Shown one piece after another: positions 9,053-17,843 of a DNA stretch of 64,000 nt (positions are counted from its first letter, which is position 1; each line of letters opens with the position of its first letter). The translations under genes were made by a program, and so were the position numbers. This DNA comes from Bradyrhizobium ottawaense (GTDB taxonomy: Bacteria > Pseudomonadota > Alphaproteobacteria > Rhizobiales > Xanthobacteraceae): contig NZ_CP029425.2 in NCBI RefSeq assembly GCF_002278135.3, positions 7,726,001 through 7,790,000 of the forward strand. Direction: 5' to 3'. A model generated the notes under the pieces. It saw nothing but the letters and a program-made list of their open reading frames with translations. It was not told where the DNA came from and ran no database searches.

Positions 9053-9077
9053 AACGCCTGTCTCCCGCGCTGGTTCC
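9053..9077 (-). promoter_or_regulatory. EcfG-type promoter of the small membrane gene
   Basis: On the minus strand GGAAC (9077-9073) and CGTT (9056-9053) are separated by exactly 16 bases. The start codon of the 51-residue membrane protein is 38 bases downstream at 9014. It matches the EcfG consensus exactly, like the sites at 8434 and 16671. Confidence 0.75.
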
Positions 9078-9130
9078 ATCGCGGCAACCCACTGCAACTT
9101 CTAGTAAATACGTACTTCTACGATCGGACG

Positions 9131-9155
9131 GCCTGCCCAAAATTTTACCCTTTTC
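9131..9155 (+). promoter_or_regulatory. Conserved upstream motif of the first chemoreceptor gene
   Basis: A 25-base block ending TTTTACCCTTTTC shares 20 of 25 positions, including 13 consecutive bases, with the block at 11426-11450. Both sit about 130 bases before the start codon of one of the two paralogous chemoreceptors. It may be a shared promoter or regulator site; the identity of the factor is not evident. Confidence 0.45.
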
Positions 9156-9285
9156 CATTCAGATGCGGAAATGACGCCGGTGCCGTGGGCCGCAAACGGC
9201 GTGCGATTGCCGTTCTGCCGCGCCGGGCTTGTCGATGTTGCCGGGCGCTTTCAAGAGCTTTGCAATGGGAGTTGGGGGGACTTCG

Positions 9286-11379
9286 ATGCTGAATCGTCTG
9301 ACCGTATCCACGCTGCTGAAGGCGGTGATCGCGATCACGTCGGCCTGCGTGGTGCTCGCGCTCTCGCTCACCGCCTACGAATCCTGGGATCGCCTCAAGA
9401 CCGCCAACCGGATCTCGCAGACCGCCGACGCATCCGCCGATTTGTTCAAGGCGATGCACAGCCTGCGCACCGACCGATCGACCACGACGCGGCTCCTCAA
9501 CTCGGCCGAACCGATGGATGCCGAGATCGAGAAATATCTGCGCGCGATCCGGGACACCGAGATGCCGGCAATGGCACGCGCGCTGGAGCTGCTGCCGGTC
9601 ATGGACTTCCCGCAATCGGGCACGCTGGTGCCGGAGCTTGCGCGCCTCCACAAGTTGCTGACCGAAGAGCAGAAACAGTTCTGGGCGGATATGGCCAAGC
9701 CCAGGGATCAGCGCCGCGCCGGCCTGCCGAAGGAATATATGGAGACGACGGGCGGCCTGCTCGAAACGCTCGACAAGCTGTCGAACGTCCTGGCCGCCAC
9801 CGTCAATCACCAGGACGCCGTGATCGACCAGCTGCTGTCGATCAAGCAGAACGCCTGGCTGCTCCGCAACACCGCGGGCGAAGCTTCCCTGGTCGTCTCG
9901 ACCGGTCTTGCCGCCGGCAAGATCACACCGGAAGCCCGCAACAACTACACCCAGCATGTCGGCGGCACGTCGGCGATGTGGAAGGCGCTCGAATTGTCAG
10001 CCTCGGGCATGCAGTTGCCGCCCGCGCTCGTCTCCGCCATGGCCGCGGCCAAGACCGCCTATTTCGAGCCGCAATATCTGACCCTGCGGGACCGCCTCGC
10101 TGACACTTTGGTCAAGGGCGAGAAGGCCGAGATGACCGCCAACCAGTGGAGCCCGCTCACGGTCGGCCGCCTTTCCAGCGCTGTCACCGTGGCGGAAGCC
10201 GCCCTTGACGCCGCCAAGGTCCATACGCTGGAGCAGCGCGGCGCCGCGCAGCGCGCGCTGATCGTGCAGCTTGGATTGCTGGGGCTCGCCATCGGCCTTG
10301 CCGTCGGCGCGGTCATGCTCGTGAGCCGCCGCGTGATCCATCCGCTCAACACCATCCGCGACGCCATGCTGAAGGTCGCCGGCGGCGACCTTGCCGTCGA
10401 CAGCGGCTATCTCGATCGTCAGGACGAGATCGGCGCACTGGCCGGCGCGCTGGAGGCCTTCAAGCAGCAGGCCACCGACAAGCTCAAGATCGAAGAGCAG
10501 GAGCGCGAGCGCAATGCGGGCGCTTCCGCACGCCAGCGCGCCGTTGAAGCCTATGTCGGCGAGTTCGAGGGCGCGGTGCGCAAGACGCTGGGCGAATTGG
10601 GCGAGGCGTCCGGCGAGATGCGCAAGACCTCGGGCGACCTCTCCGCCGTGTCGCGCCAGACCAACGATCGCGTCCAGGTCGCCGGCAAGGCCTCCAACGA
10701 CGCCTCCATGAGCGTCGACAGCGTCGCCGCCGCCGCCGAGGAGCTCTCGGCCTCGATCAACGACATCAGCCAGCAGGCCGCGCATGCCGCAGGCATCGCC
10801 GGTCGCGCCGTCACGCAGGCGCGCGAAACCGACGGCACCGTGCAGGGCCTGGCGAAGTCGGCGGGGCGCATCGGCGAGGTCGTCGGTCTCATCAACACCA
10901 TCGCGGCGCAGACCAATCTGCTCGCGCTCAACGCCACCATCGAAGCGGCGCGCGCCGGCGAAGCCGGCCGCGGCTTTGCCGTGGTCGCCTCCGAGGTGAA
11001 GTCGCTGGCAAGCCAGACCGCGAAGGCGACCGAGGAGATCTCCGAGCAGATCGCCGACATCCAGAAAGTCGCGGGCGACGCCATCAACGCGATCCAGACC
11101 ATCGGCGGCATCATCGGCGAAGTGAACGAAGTGGCGACCGCCATTGCCGCCGCCGTGCAGGAGCAGGGTGCGGCGACGCAGGAGATCACCCGCAGCACGC
11201 AATTCGCGGCGCAGGGCACCAAGAACGTCTCGGACAACATCACCGGCGTCAAAGCCGATGCGGACGCTGCCGCCGCAGCCGCCGACAATGTGAAGCAGGC
11301 CTCCGAGATGCTGGAGAGCCAGAGCCGCCAGCTCGGCCATGAGGTCAGCGACTTCCTCGGCAAGATCCGCGCGGCGTAG
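9286..11379 (+). CDS. Methyl-accepting chemotaxis protein (paralog 1)
   Basis: Inner-membrane chemoreceptor that senses a periplasmic signal and controls CheA. Of 697 residues, a first membrane helix (~12-32) is followed by a ~290-residue helical periplasmic domain of unrecognised ligand, a second helix (~329-352), a HAMP domain ([18 protein letters not shown]) and the cytoplasmic signalling hairpin with the tip [40 protein letters not shown]. There is no C-terminal CheR-binding pentapeptide. I start at 9286 ([14 protein letters not shown]) because the second receptor has the identical start, with a GGGGG ribosome site 5 bases upstream. Ligand unknown. Confidence 0.94.
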   Translation: MLNRLTVSTLLKAVIAITSACVVLALSLTAYESWDRLKTANRISQTADASADLFKAMHSLRTDRSTTTRLLNSAEPMDAEIEKYLRAIRDTEMPAMARALELLPVMDFPQSGTLVPELARLHKLLTEEQKQFWADMAKPRDQRRAGLPKEYMETTGGLLETLDKLSNVLAATVNHQDAVIDQLLSIKQNAWLLRNTAGEASLVVSTGLAAGKITPEARNNYTQHVGGTSAMWKALELSASGMQLPPALVSAMAAAKTAYFEPQYLTLRDRLADTLVKGEKAEMTANQWSPLTVGRLSSAVTVAEAALDAAKVHTLEQRGAAQRALIVQLGLLGLAIGLAVGAVMLVSRRVIHPLNTIRDAMLKVAGGDLAVDSGYLDRQDEIGALAGALEAFKQQATDKLKIEEQERERNAGASARQRAVEAYVGEFEGAVRKTLGELGEASGEMRKTSGDLSAVSRQTNDRVQVAGKASNDASMSVDSVAAAAEELSASINDISQQAAHAAGIAGRAVTQARETDGTVQGLAKSAGRIGEVVGLINTIAAQTNLLALNATIEAARAGEAGRGFAVVASEVKSLASQTAKATEEISEQIADIQKVAGDAINAIQTIGGIIGEVNEVATAIAAAVQEQGAATQEITRSTQFAAQGTKNVSDNITGVKADADAAAAAADNVKQASEMLESQSRQLGHEVSDFLGKIRAA

Positions 11380-11425
11380 GCGCGGATCGGGAGAGGGCGC
11401 CGCGCCCGTAATTTTACGGCAGGAA

Positions 11426-11450
11426 CGCTGCCTAAGTTTTTACCCTTTTC
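11426..11450 (+). promoter_or_regulatory. Conserved upstream motif of the second chemoreceptor gene
   Basis: Partner of the block at 9131-9155, 128 bases before the second receptor start. The first receptor gene ends at 11379, so this motif lies in the 198-base gap between the two and suggests separate transcription of each receptor. Confidence 0.45.
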
Positions 11451-11577
11451 GGGCCAAATGCGCCTCACGCGCTCGCCGCTGGCGGGCGCATCTGTTGCGT
11501 GCATCCCTTGGTCTCTTCGAACTTCGTGGGGCTGCCGTTCAGGGCCACGAACTCGAAACGCGCACCCGGGGTGTCCG

Positions 11578-13671
11578 ATGCTCAATCGCTTGACCGTATC
11601 CACGCTGTTGAAGGCGGTAATCCTCTCCACCGCATTCATCGTCGTCATCGGCTTCTCGATCAGCGCATGGAGCTCATGGGGCCGTCTTCAACAGGCCAAC
11701 CGGATCGTCGCGGTTTCGGCCGCCTCGGCCGAAGTGTTCAAGGCGATGGCCAACATTCGGGCCGACCGCTCGACCAGCAGCCGCCAGCTCACTTCCGATG
11801 TCGCGGTGGACAAGAACATCGAGAAGTACATCCGCGAGCTGCGCGCGGCGCTGATGCCGGCGCTGGCCCTCACGCTTGAGCTCCTGCCCACGACCGACAT
11901 CGTCCAGCGCGAGGCGTTCCTCGCCGATCTCGGCAAGCTGAACAAGACGCTGCTGGCCGCACAGGCCGAGTTCTGGACCGAGGTCGTCAAGCCCAAGGCC
12001 GAGCGCCGCGCAGGCCTCGCCAAGGAATATGTCGCGACCGAGGACGCGCTGATGGCGCAGCTCGAAAAACTCTCGGGCGCGCTCGCGGCGAGCGTCAACC
12101 ACCAGGACGCGACCATCGACCAGCTCCTGTCCATCAAGCAGATGGCCTGGCTGCTCCGCAACACGGCCGGCGAGTCCTCGCAGATCGTCGGCAATGCACT
12201 CAACGCCGGCAAGATCGCGCCCGAGGTGCAGCTCACCTACACCAAATTGGTGGGCGGCACCGACACCGCCTGGACCGCGATCGAGCTCGCCGCATCCGGC
12301 ATGCCATTGCCGCCGGCGCTGGCGGCGGCGATGACCGAGACCAAGTCGACCTATTTCGATCCGCAATACGCCGCCACGCGCGACGGCGTCATCACGACGG
12401 TCGCCAAGGGCGAGAAGCCGTCGATGACCGCCAACCAGTGGAGTCCCTATTCGGTGCCCCGCATGATGACCGCGGTGAGGCTCGCCGACGCCGCGCTGCA
12501 GGCCGCCAAGGATCACTCCGCCGCGCAGCGGGCGGCCGCAGTGCAGTTGCTGATCGTCAACACCGCCCTGCTCGTCGCCGCGATCGTCCTGACCGGTGCC
12601 GCCATGCTGGCCGTCAGCCGCCGCGTGATCACGCCGCTGCACCGGATTCGCGATGCCATGCTGAGGGTCGCCGGCGGCGACCTCACCGTCGACAGCGGCT
12701 ATCTCGACCGACGCGACGAGATCGGCTCGCTCGCCGGCGCACTGGAGACCTTCAAGCAGCAGGCCATCGACAAGCAGAAGATCGAAGAGCAGGAACGCGA
12801 GCGCAACGCCGGTGCCGCCGCGCGACAGCGCGCGATGGAAGCCTATGTCGGCGAGTTCGAAGGCGTGGTGCACAAGTCGCTGGGCGAGCTGAGCGAGGCG
12901 TCCGGCGAAATGCGCAAGACCTCGGGCGACCTCTCCACGGTGTCACGCCAGACCAATGAACGCGCCGAGATCGCAGGCAAGGCCTCGAACGACGCATCGA
13001 CCAGCGTCGAGAGCGTCGCGGCAGCCGCCGAGGAGCTCAGCGCATCCATCAACGACATCAGCCAGCAGGCCGCGCATGCCGCAGGCATCGCCAGCCGCGC
13101 CGTCAACCAGGCACGCGAGACCGACAGCACCGTCCAGGGGCTCGCGCAGTCGGCGGGGCGCATCGGCGAGGTCGTCGGTCTCATCAACACCATCGCGGCA
13201 CAGACCAACCTGCTGGCCCTGAACGCCACGATCGAGGCGGCACGCGCCGGGGAAGCCGGCCGCGGCTTTGCGGTCGTGGCCTCCGAGGTGAAGTCGTTGG
13301 CGAGCCAGACCGCCAAGGCGACCGAAGAGATCTCCGAGCAGATCGCCGACATCCAGAAGGTCGCGGGCGATGCCATCAATGCGATCCAGGCCATCGGCGG
13401 CATCATCGGCGAAGTCAACGAGGTCGCGACCGCGATCGCCGCCGCCGTCCAGGAGCAGGGCGCGGCCACTCAGGAGATCACCCGCAGCACGCAATATGCG
13501 GCGCAGGGCACCAAGAACGTCTCGGACAACATCACCGGCGTGAAAGCCGACGCCGACACCGCAGCCGGTGCCGCGGAGAACGTCAAGCAGGCCTCCGAGA
13601 TGCTGGAAACCCAGAGCCGCCAGCTCGGCCATCAGGTCAGCGACTTCCTCGGCAAGATCCGCGCGGCGTAA
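11578..13671 (+). CDS. Methyl-accepting chemotaxis protein (paralog 2)
   Basis: Tandem paralog of the preceding receptor with exactly the same length, 697 residues, and the same layout: membrane helix, ~290-residue periplasmic helical domain, second helix (~332-354), HAMP ([18 protein letters not shown]), signalling hairpin and a final FLGKIRAA. The cytoplasmic half is nearly identical to that of paralog 1. The periplasmic half differs substantially in sequence but keeps landmarks such as [15 protein letters not shown] and a final MTANQWSPY. This points to duplication followed by ligand-domain divergence. The start at 11578 matches the paralog; upstream in-frame codons to 11458 are not conserved. 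Confidence 0.94.
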   Translation: MLNRLTVSTLLKAVILSTAFIVVIGFSISAWSSWGRLQQANRIVAVSAASAEVFKAMANIRADRSTSSRQLTSDVAVDKNIEKYIRELRAALMPALALTLELLPTTDIVQREAFLADLGKLNKTLLAAQAEFWTEVVKPKAERRAGLAKEYVATEDALMAQLEKLSGALAASVNHQDATIDQLLSIKQMAWLLRNTAGESSQIVGNALNAGKIAPEVQLTYTKLVGGTDTAWTAIELAASGMPLPPALAAAMTETKSTYFDPQYAATRDGVITTVAKGEKPSMTANQWSPYSVPRMMTAVRLADAALQAAKDHSAAQRAAAVQLLIVNTALLVAAIVLTGAAMLAVSRRVITPLHRIRDAMLRVAGGDLTVDSGYLDRRDEIGSLAGALETFKQQAIDKQKIEEQERERNAGAAARQRAMEAYVGEFEGVVHKSLGELSEASGEMRKTSGDLSTVSRQTNERAEIAGKASNDASTSVESVAAAAEELSASINDISQQAAHAAGIASRAVNQARETDSTVQGLAQSAGRIGEVVGLINTIAAQTNLLALNATIEAARAGEAGRGFAVVASEVKSLASQTAKATEEISEQIADIQKVAGDAINAIQAIGGIIGEVNEVATAIAAAVQEQGAATQEITRSTQYAAQGTKNVSDNITGVKADADTAAGAAENVKQASEMLETQSRQLGHQVSDFLGKIRAA

Positions 13672-13712
13672 CGTTGTAAGTTAGATGGCAAATTGCTCTA
13701 GACCTTCGGTGG

Positions 13713-13846
13713 CATCCCCGCGAACGCGGGGATCCATAGCCACGGGGAGGAGTTCGGCGAAGACTCGTGGTTGCCGGCTCGTGCCGTAACGCCTCCCTGT
13801 GGTTATGGATCCCGGATCTGCGCTTCGCTTGTCCGGGATGACAGCG
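13713..13846. repeat. Intergenic inverted-repeat element
   Basis: Arms GGATCCATAGCCACGGGGAG (13730-13749) and CTCCCTGTGGTTATGGATCC (13793-13812) are reverse complements with two mismatches. A small hairpin CCCCGCGAACGCGGGG precedes the left arm, and the element ends GTCCGGGATGACAGC. This is the familiar 'ggatcccgg...gtccgggatgacagc' type of repeat seen between Bradyrhizobium genes. It separates the convergent chemoreceptor and DUF2865 genes. Confidence 0.75.
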
Positions 13847-13888
13847 GAGATCGAGGCGGTAGCGCTAGGCCCACGTGAAGCCGCCGCC

Positions 13889-14545
13889 CTACTCCTTCGC
13901 CACCACAGGCACCTGGCGGAATTTGGCGCGCACCGATGCCGGCAGCGGCGAAAAATTCATCGCGACGCCGCGGCGGTCGTTGGCGTTGCGGCTGGCGACC
14001 ACCAGGCCGTCAGCGCCGGCGACGATATCGCCCTTGCGCAGCGTGGGATCGTCCTCGACCTTGACCGATGCGAGCCCGGCCGGATCCTTGCCGTTGCAGG
14101 TGCAGCCCGCGACGATCTCGTTGCGGTAGCGGAACGCGTTCGGCAGGTCGGAATAGGGCTTTCCATTCTCAGCCGTGGCGTCGTCGATATTGCTGCCATA
14201 GACCAGCGACGTCTCGGAAGCCGGGCAGAAGCTCTTGCAGGATTGCGCCTTGCTCTCGGCATCATTGCCTTGCGCCGGGAAGTAGCGGCCGTCGCAGCCG
14301 CGCACGCAATAGGCCGTGCCGCCGCCATAGGCCGCGCGTTGGCGAGGGGCGTCGTAGCGTGGCATGTCATCGCCAGGGAACGGTGTCCGGATCTGTGGAG
14401 GCCGCGCTCCGAACGCACCGAACAGCGCCGAGAAGAAATCTTCCGCATGCGCCGACGGTGCGAATGCCAGACCGGCGGAGACAACGACCATGATCGCCGT
14501 ACCGCCAGCCACTTTGCCAATCAGGCGTCTGCTCATATGACTCAC
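13889..14545 (-). CDS. DUF2865 domain-containing secreted protein
   Basis: 218-residue exported protein of a family restricted mainly to Rhizobiales-type alphaproteobacteria. The N-terminus is a signal peptide (hydrophobic GTAIMVVVSAGLAFAPSAHA with a probable cut after AHA). The mature part has six cysteines in the DUF2865 pattern: YCVRGCDGRYFP, CKSFCPA and GCTCNGKDPAGLA, likely disulfide-bonded in the periplasm. The start is a GTG at 14545, five bases after an AGGAG site; an ATG nine bases further in (14536) is too far from that site. It lies just downstream of an L,D-transpeptidase on the same strand, suggesting an envelope role. Confidence 0.88.
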   Translation of the reverse strand: MSHMSRRLIGKVAGGTAIMVVVSAGLAFAPSAHAEDFFSALFGAFGARPPQIRTPFPGDDMPRYDAPRQRAAYGGGTAYCVRGCDGRYFPAQGNDAESKAQSCKSFCPASETSLVYGSNIDDATAENGKPYSDLPNAFRYRNEIVAGCTCNGKDPAGLASVKVEDDPTLRKGDIVAGADGLVVASRNANDRRGVAMNFSPLPASVRAKFRQVPVVAKE

Positions 14546-14553
14546 TCTTACTC

Positions 14554-15333
14554 CTAGTTCACGGCCGACGTCGCGATGTTCAGCGCCTGCCGGCCCGACG
14601 GCATCGCCGTCACGGCTGGACGCTTGCGCGCGGGGTCGCCGCCCTTGGCCATCAGCGGCGCGTTCTTCGGCAGCACCACGACCTTGGCGCCGACATTAAC
14701 GCGGCCGAACAGGTCGGTGACGTCCTCGTTGGTCATGCGGATGCAGCCGGAGGAGACGAACTTGCCGATCGTGGAGGGATCGTTGGTGCCGTGGATGCGG
14801 TATTCGCTGGAGCCGAGATACATCGCACGCGCCCCGAGCGGGTTGCCGGGACCGCCGGCGACGAAGCGCGGCAGATAGGGCTGGCGCGCAATCATCTCGG
14901 CCGGCGGATGCCAGTCCGGCCATTCCGCCTTGCGGCTGACGCTCTGCACGCCGGACCAGGTGAAGCCTTCGCGGCCGACGCCGACGCCGTAACGGATCGC
15001 ACGACCATTGCCGAGCACGTAATAGAGATAGGTGTTGTTGGTATCGATGACGATGGTGCCGGCCGGCTCGCTGCGGTCGAAGCCGACGATCTGCTTGCGC
15101 AGGCGATCGGGCAGCTGGGCATCCTCGTCCGCCGCCTGCCGCTGCGGCGCTTCGTTCACATAGCCCTGCGCGTAACCCTGGTCCTGCGGATACGCCTGCG
15201 GCTGCATCGGCGCATAGCCGTAGGTCTGCGCGCTCGCGCCAGCGAACGGCACCGCCAGCAGAGCGGTCGCGAAGGCGAAGGCGGTGACGACGCGCGGCGA
15301 GAAGCTGCGACGGACTGCAGAGAACTTTGTCAT
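14554..15333 (-). CDS. L,D-transpeptidase (YkuD domain)
   Basis: Periplasmic peptidoglycan enzyme forming L,D cross-links or attaching proteins to peptidoglycan. A 36-residue signal peptide ending GASAQ is followed by a Tyr/Gln/Pro-rich linker (~residues 38-62) and the YkuD catalytic domain. Catalytic residues are in the pattern HGTNDPSTIGKFVSSGCIRM: the His and, 16 residues on, Ser-x-Gly-Cys-x-Arg with the nucleophilic Cys. The 259-residue length is typical. The DUF2865 gene follows after only 8 bases, so the two are probably cotranscribed. Divergent from the AI-2E-type permease gene. Confidence 0.93.
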   Translation of the reverse strand: MTKFSAVRRSFSPRVVTAFAFATALLAVPFAGASAQTYGYAPMQPQAYPQDQGYAQGYVNEAPQRQAADEDAQLPDRLRKQIVGFDRSEPAGTIVIDTNNTYLYYVLGNGRAIRYGVGVGREGFTWSGVQSVSRKAEWPDWHPPAEMIARQPYLPRFVAGGPGNPLGARAMYLGSSEYRIHGTNDPSTIGKFVSSGCIRMTNEDVTDLFGRVNVGAKVVVLPKNAPLMAKGGDPARKRPAVTAMPSGRQALNIATSAVN

Positions 15334-15542
15334 GTGCTGCCCCGTTGGATGCGTGCATCAGGGTGATGCGCTTGCGAACAAACGCCGCGGGGGCGATTCA
15401 GGTTCCGGCCCTGCGCGCGGCATCCTTGTCACAGTCAAGCGAGCGCGTGTTCACGAAGCCGCGATGGAACCGCCGCACCGCTCGCGCATTGTCAGGTCGC
15501 CAATGGGCGCGCGGATCGAGGCTTCCGTGCCGGAGAGAGATT

Positions 15543-16655
15543 GTGCGCGTCCTTCCCAGTGAACGTCTGACTCCCGGCAACAGCGAAGGCAGTCCGCTTC
15601 CCGACAGCCATATCGAGCTGCCGCCGGTGATCCGTCACACCGAGTTCGTTGCCTTCGCGCTTGCCGGCCTCTTGCTGATCGCCATCGTCACCGTGCTCTA
15701 TGTCGGCAAGGCGTTCTTCCTGCCGGTCGTGATGGCCTTCGTCACCGGCACCATGCTGTCGCCGGCCGCCAGCTTTCTCGAACGGAGCAAGGTCCCGCGC
15801 GGGCTCGGCGCCGTCCTGATCGTGGTCGCGGTGACCACGGTGGTGGCCTTCGTGGTGGCGCTGATCGCCTCCCCCGCGATGGAATGGAGCACGCGCCTGC
15901 CGGAGCTCGGCGCGCAATTGAAGGACAAGCTGCACGTGTTCGACCGACCGCTCGCGCTGTGGCGCGAGCTGCAGGCCATGGTCGGCGGCTCGGAAGGACT
16001 GCCGAACTTCCAGATGCCGAAATTCGATTGGGTGCAGCCGACGCTGGAATTCCTGTCACCGACCTTTACCGAATTCCTGCTGTTCTTCGTCACCCTGATC
16101 CTGTTCATCGCAAGCTGGCGCGACCTGCGCCGGGCGCTGATCATGACCTTCAGCGACCGCGACGCCCGGCTGCGCACGCTTCGGATCCTCAACGAGATCG
16201 AGGTCCATCTCGGCAACTACCTCTTGACCGTCACGCTCATCAATATTGGGGTCGGCGTCGCCACCGGCCTCGTCTGTGCGCTCACCGGCATGCCCAATCC
16301 GGCCGGGCTCGGCGCGCTCGCCGCAACCCTCAACTTCATCCCGATCATCGGGCCGATCGCGATGTTCGCCGTTCTGATCGTGGTGGGGCTGGTCGCCTTC
16401 CCGACCATCAGCGGCGGCCTGATGGCGGCGCTCGCCTTCGGCGGCCTCACCTTCCTGGAGGGGCACTTCGTCACGCCCATGATCATCGGGCGGCGGCTGG
16501 CGCTGAACGCGCTCGCCGTGCTGCTGGCGCTCGCGTTCTGGACCTGGCTGTGGGGACCGATGGGCGCCTTCCTGTCGTCGCCGCTCCTGATCGTCGCGCT
16601 GATCCTGAAGGAGCATCTGTTGCCGGCGGATGCGCCGCAGCTGCCGCAGGATTGA
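15543..16655 (+). CDS. AI-2E family (PerM/TqsA-type) transporter
   Basis: Polytopic inner-membrane protein of about 370 residues with roughly eight membrane segments, including an N-terminal pair around VAFALAGLLLIAIVTVLYVG and the conserved C-terminal block ATLNFIPIIGPIAMF followed by GGLTFLEGHFVTPMIIGRRLALNALAVLLAL. The family exports small molecules; the AI-2 name comes from TqsA and is not proof of substrate. The long upstream open frame is rejected. I choose GTG at 15543 because a GGAGAGAG site precedes it and the resulting length fits the family. Nothing nearby indicates quorum sensing. Confidence 0.88.
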   Translation: MRVLPSERLTPGNSEGSPLPDSHIELPPVIRHTEFVAFALAGLLLIAIVTVLYVGKAFFLPVVMAFVTGTMLSPAASFLERSKVPRGLGAVLIVVAVTTVVAFVVALIASPAMEWSTRLPELGAQLKDKLHVFDRPLALWRELQAMVGGSEGLPNFQMPKFDWVQPTLEFLSPTFTEFLLFFVTLILFIASWRDLRRALIMTFSDRDARLRTLRILNEIEVHLGNYLLTVTLINIGVGVATGLVCALTGMPNPAGLGALAATLNFIPIIGPIAMFAVLIVVGLVAFPTISGGLMAALAFGGLTFLEGHFVTPMIIGRRLALNALAVLLALAFWTWLWGPMGAFLSSPLLIVALILKEHLLPADAPQLPQD

Positions 16656-16670
16656 CCGGTTTCCGCGAAC

Positions 16671-16695
16671 GGAACTTCCCCGACGACGAAACGTT
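16671..16695 (+). promoter_or_regulatory. EcfG-type promoter of the DUF883 (YqjD-like) gene
   Basis: GGAAC (16671-16675), 16 bases, then CGTT (16692-16695): an exact EcfG consensus match starting 16 bases after the permease stop codon and 38 bases before the DUF883 start codon. It would drive the DUF883 gene and probably the holin-like gene after it. Confidence 0.75.
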
Positions 16696-16733
16696 TTCCG
16701 GCTATCTCAGCCGTCAACAGTTTGGAGCTCCCG

Positions 16734-17105
16734 ATGTCCACGACCAATGCCGAAGCCGGGATGAAGGACTGGACCGACAAAGCCACCCGAGAACGCCTCG
16801 AGAAGGATGTAGCAGCCGTGAAAAGCGATATCGCCGCCCTCACCGACCAGATCACCGACGCGCTCAATACCTTTGCCAATTCCACCAGCAAGCAGGCTCG
16901 CCGCGGCTATCGCCAGGCGCGCGAAAACATGGATACCGCGCTCGACGACGTGTCGGAGCGCGGCAGTGCAATGATGGGCGCGGCCCAGGAAGCCTACGGC
17001 TCGATCGAGGAGACGCTCGAAGACGCGATCACGCAGCGGCCGCTTGCGACCGTCGGACTCGCGCTCGGCATCGGCTTCCTGATCGGTGCCGCCTGGCGCC
17101 GGTAA
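16734..17105 (+). CDS. DUF883 family protein (YqjD/ElaB-like, ribosome-associated membrane protein)
   Basis: 123 residues: a long hydrophilic, helix-forming N-terminal part (residues ~10-95, with ERLEKDVAAVKSDIAALTDQI) and a single C-terminal membrane anchor, RPLATVGLALGIGFLIGAAWRR, ending in the arginine pair typical of DUF883. E. coli YqjD and ElaB are tail-anchored proteins that bind ribosomes in stationary phase; that function is transferred only by family. Start ATG at 16734 has a GGAG site 6 bases upstream. The holin-like gene follows, matching the E. coli yqjD-yqjE order, and an EcfG-type promoter lies upstream. Confidence 0.9.
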   Translation: MSTTNAEAGMKDWTDKATRERLEKDVAAVKSDIAALTDQITDALNTFANSTSKQARRGYRQARENMDTALDDVSERGSAMMGAAQEAYGSIEETLEDAITQRPLATVGLALGIGFLIGAAWRR

Positions 17106-17198
17106 GATTTGCGGACGCGTGTTGAGGTGTCGGCACCGGCGCGTTGCCGGTGTCGGCCCGTGACGGTTTGGCTTGCGGGGAATTGAGGAGCGAGGGCC

Positions 17199-17654
17199 AT
17201 GTTTCAGCGCATCATCGATGGGATCAGTGCATCCACCGGCACGACGGTGCGACTGACCTCGCTTGCCGCAGCCGCGGCCTTCGCGCTATTCGTGACGACG
17301 TGCTTCCTTTGCGCCGCCGCCTTCATCTCGGTGCTGGAGAAATATGGCCCGGTGCAGGCCTGTCTTGCCGGCGCTGGCATCTTCTTCCTGCTGACGCTGG
17401 CTGCGGCAGGTTCTTATTGGGGCTACAAGCGGGAGGTGCGGAAGCGCGCCCAGATCGCGGCCGAGCGCGCCGCGAAGTCGGCGGCGCAGAGCATGCTCGC
17501 GGATCCCATGCTGCTCGCCACCGGGCTGCAGATCGTCCGTGCCATCGGCGTCAAGCGGCTACTGCCGATCCTGGCGATCGGCGGCGTCGCCCTCGGCATC
17601 ATGGCGAGCCGCGCGGGCGTTCCCGACGAGGCGTCGGCTGAACCGGCCGAATAG
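17199..17654 (+). CDS. Holin-X/YqjE-like membrane protein
   Basis: 151-residue protein with two strong adjacent membrane helices (~20-45 and ~52-74), a basic cytoplasmic-looking segment (KREVRKRAQIAAERAAKSAAQ) and a third weaker hydrophobic stretch near 118-138. This matches the putative Actinobacterial holin-X family, which includes E. coli YqjE. Despite the family name there is no phage context; the neighbour is a YqjD-like gene 93 bases upstream. A GAGGAG ribosome site precedes the ATG. Probably a stress-linked membrane protein acting with its neighbour; exact role unknown. Confidence 0.85.
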   Translation: MFQRIIDGISASTGTTVRLTSLAAAAAFALFVTTCFLCAAAFISVLEKYGPVQACLAGAGIFFLLTLAAAGSYWGYKREVRKRAQIAAERAAKSAAQSMLADPMLLATGLQIVRAIGVKRLLPILAIGGVALGIMASRAGVPDEASAEPAE

Positions 17655-17843
17655 CGATCCGAGCGGGTCAGAAAATTTCGTTGTAAGTCCTCCGAGCGCA
17701 TCTAACAGAATTCGTCCATAAGACGCCGCGCAATTTCGCGCCATCACGGCGCGGCTGCCCCCAGCCATCACGCAAACGCTACTCGGATGGGCAGGCGGTT
17801 GCCGTTAAAAGTACCACCCTGATTCCCAAAGCTATTTTAATCA

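Noticed and set aside
15466..15490. A GGAAC followed after 16 bases by CATT ahead of the AI-2E-type permease gene, as a fourth EcfG promoter
   Set aside because: The -10 part has a mismatch in the conserved CGTT, so unlike the three exact sites it is not distinguishable from chance in GC-rich DNA.
15543..16655. AI-2E family name taken as evidence for quorum sensing
   Set aside because: The family is broad and there are no luxS, lsr or other AI-2 genes nearby, so the substrate is left open.
17199..17654. Holin-family protein as evidence for a prophage
   Set aside because: There are no other phage genes, and the neighbour is a DUF883 gene as in the E. coli yqjDE pair, so it is a housekeeping or stress membrane protein.
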